Source of the DNA: Kiritimatiellia bacterium
Lineage (GTDB): Bacteria > Verrucomicrobiota > Kiritimatiellia > RFP12 > UBA1067
DNA: 15,964 bases
Direction: 5' to 3'
Assembly (NCBI GenBank): GCA_017959645.1
Contig: JAGDAE010000002.1
Coordinates: 1 to 15,964, forward strand
The notes beneath the pieces are model-generated. The model was not told the DNA's origin and ran no database searches. It saw only the letters and a list, made by a program, of their open reading frames with translations. Of this stretch, positions 15,924 to 15,964 are shown piece after piece; position 1 is the first letter of the stretch, and every line of letters begins with the position of its first letter. Both the position numbers and the translations under genes were made by a program.

Positions 15924-15964
15924 ATCCGCGTTCGGTTGAGGAGCGGTGTAGACTGCTTTAAGAC

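Noticed and set aside
15530..15964. A tRNA-linked integration site for a mobile element
   Set aside because: I see no second copy of the tRNA 3' end within the window and no integrase gene.

Overview
This 15,964-base window comes from a bacterial chromosome, probably an uncultured, high-GC Gram-negative of the PVC group; a Kiritimatiellota/Verrucomicrobiota-like gut lineage is my best guess. That placement is inferred from gene content: secreted LamG and CotH proteins, an ECF sigma factor with no adjacent anti-sigma gene, and an alpha-2-macroglobulin/PbpC pair. No rRNA or other phylogenetic marker is present to confirm it.

Left block (1-7695, plus strand): a near-consensus sigma70-type promoter (30-58) drives three closely packed genes. 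The first is a secreted protein built of three LamG lectin-like domains separated by two fibronectin-III-like linkers. The second, 28 bp on, is a secreted 1319-residue protein with a shortened LamG domain, a lamin-tail-like domain, a CotH kinase-like domain and a beta-rich tail. The third, two bases after the CotH stop, is a cytoplasmic radical SAM protein of the PflX (PflA-like) group. The first gene is clearly poorer in GC than everything after it.

Middle (7680-8437): an ECF-type sigma factor on the minus strand overlaps the radical SAM gene tail-to-tail by 16 bp. Its promoter places the -10 box seven bases before the start codon, so the message is probably leaderless. It is divergent from the next operon across an 86-bp gap.

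Right block (8438-15462, plus strand): a membrane-anchored bacterial alpha-2-macroglobulin with an intact CLEQ thioester motif overlaps pbpC (penicillin-binding protein 1C) by 4 bp. This is the known pairing in which the macroglobulin is thought to trap foreign proteases in the periplasm while PbpC repairs or builds peptidoglycan.

End (15463-15964): a hairpin, a tRNA-Val(CAC) with its own promoter and encoded CCA, and about 360 bases without a convincing gene. That stretch holds competing hairpins, a repeated 13-base palindromic motif and a strong outward promoter for a gene beyond the window. I found no CRISPR array, insertion sequence or complete novel defence system. The most unusual points are the leaderless sigma gene with an internal hairpin, the base composition break inside the first operon, the C at T-loop position 55 of the tRNA, and the structured non-coding tail.
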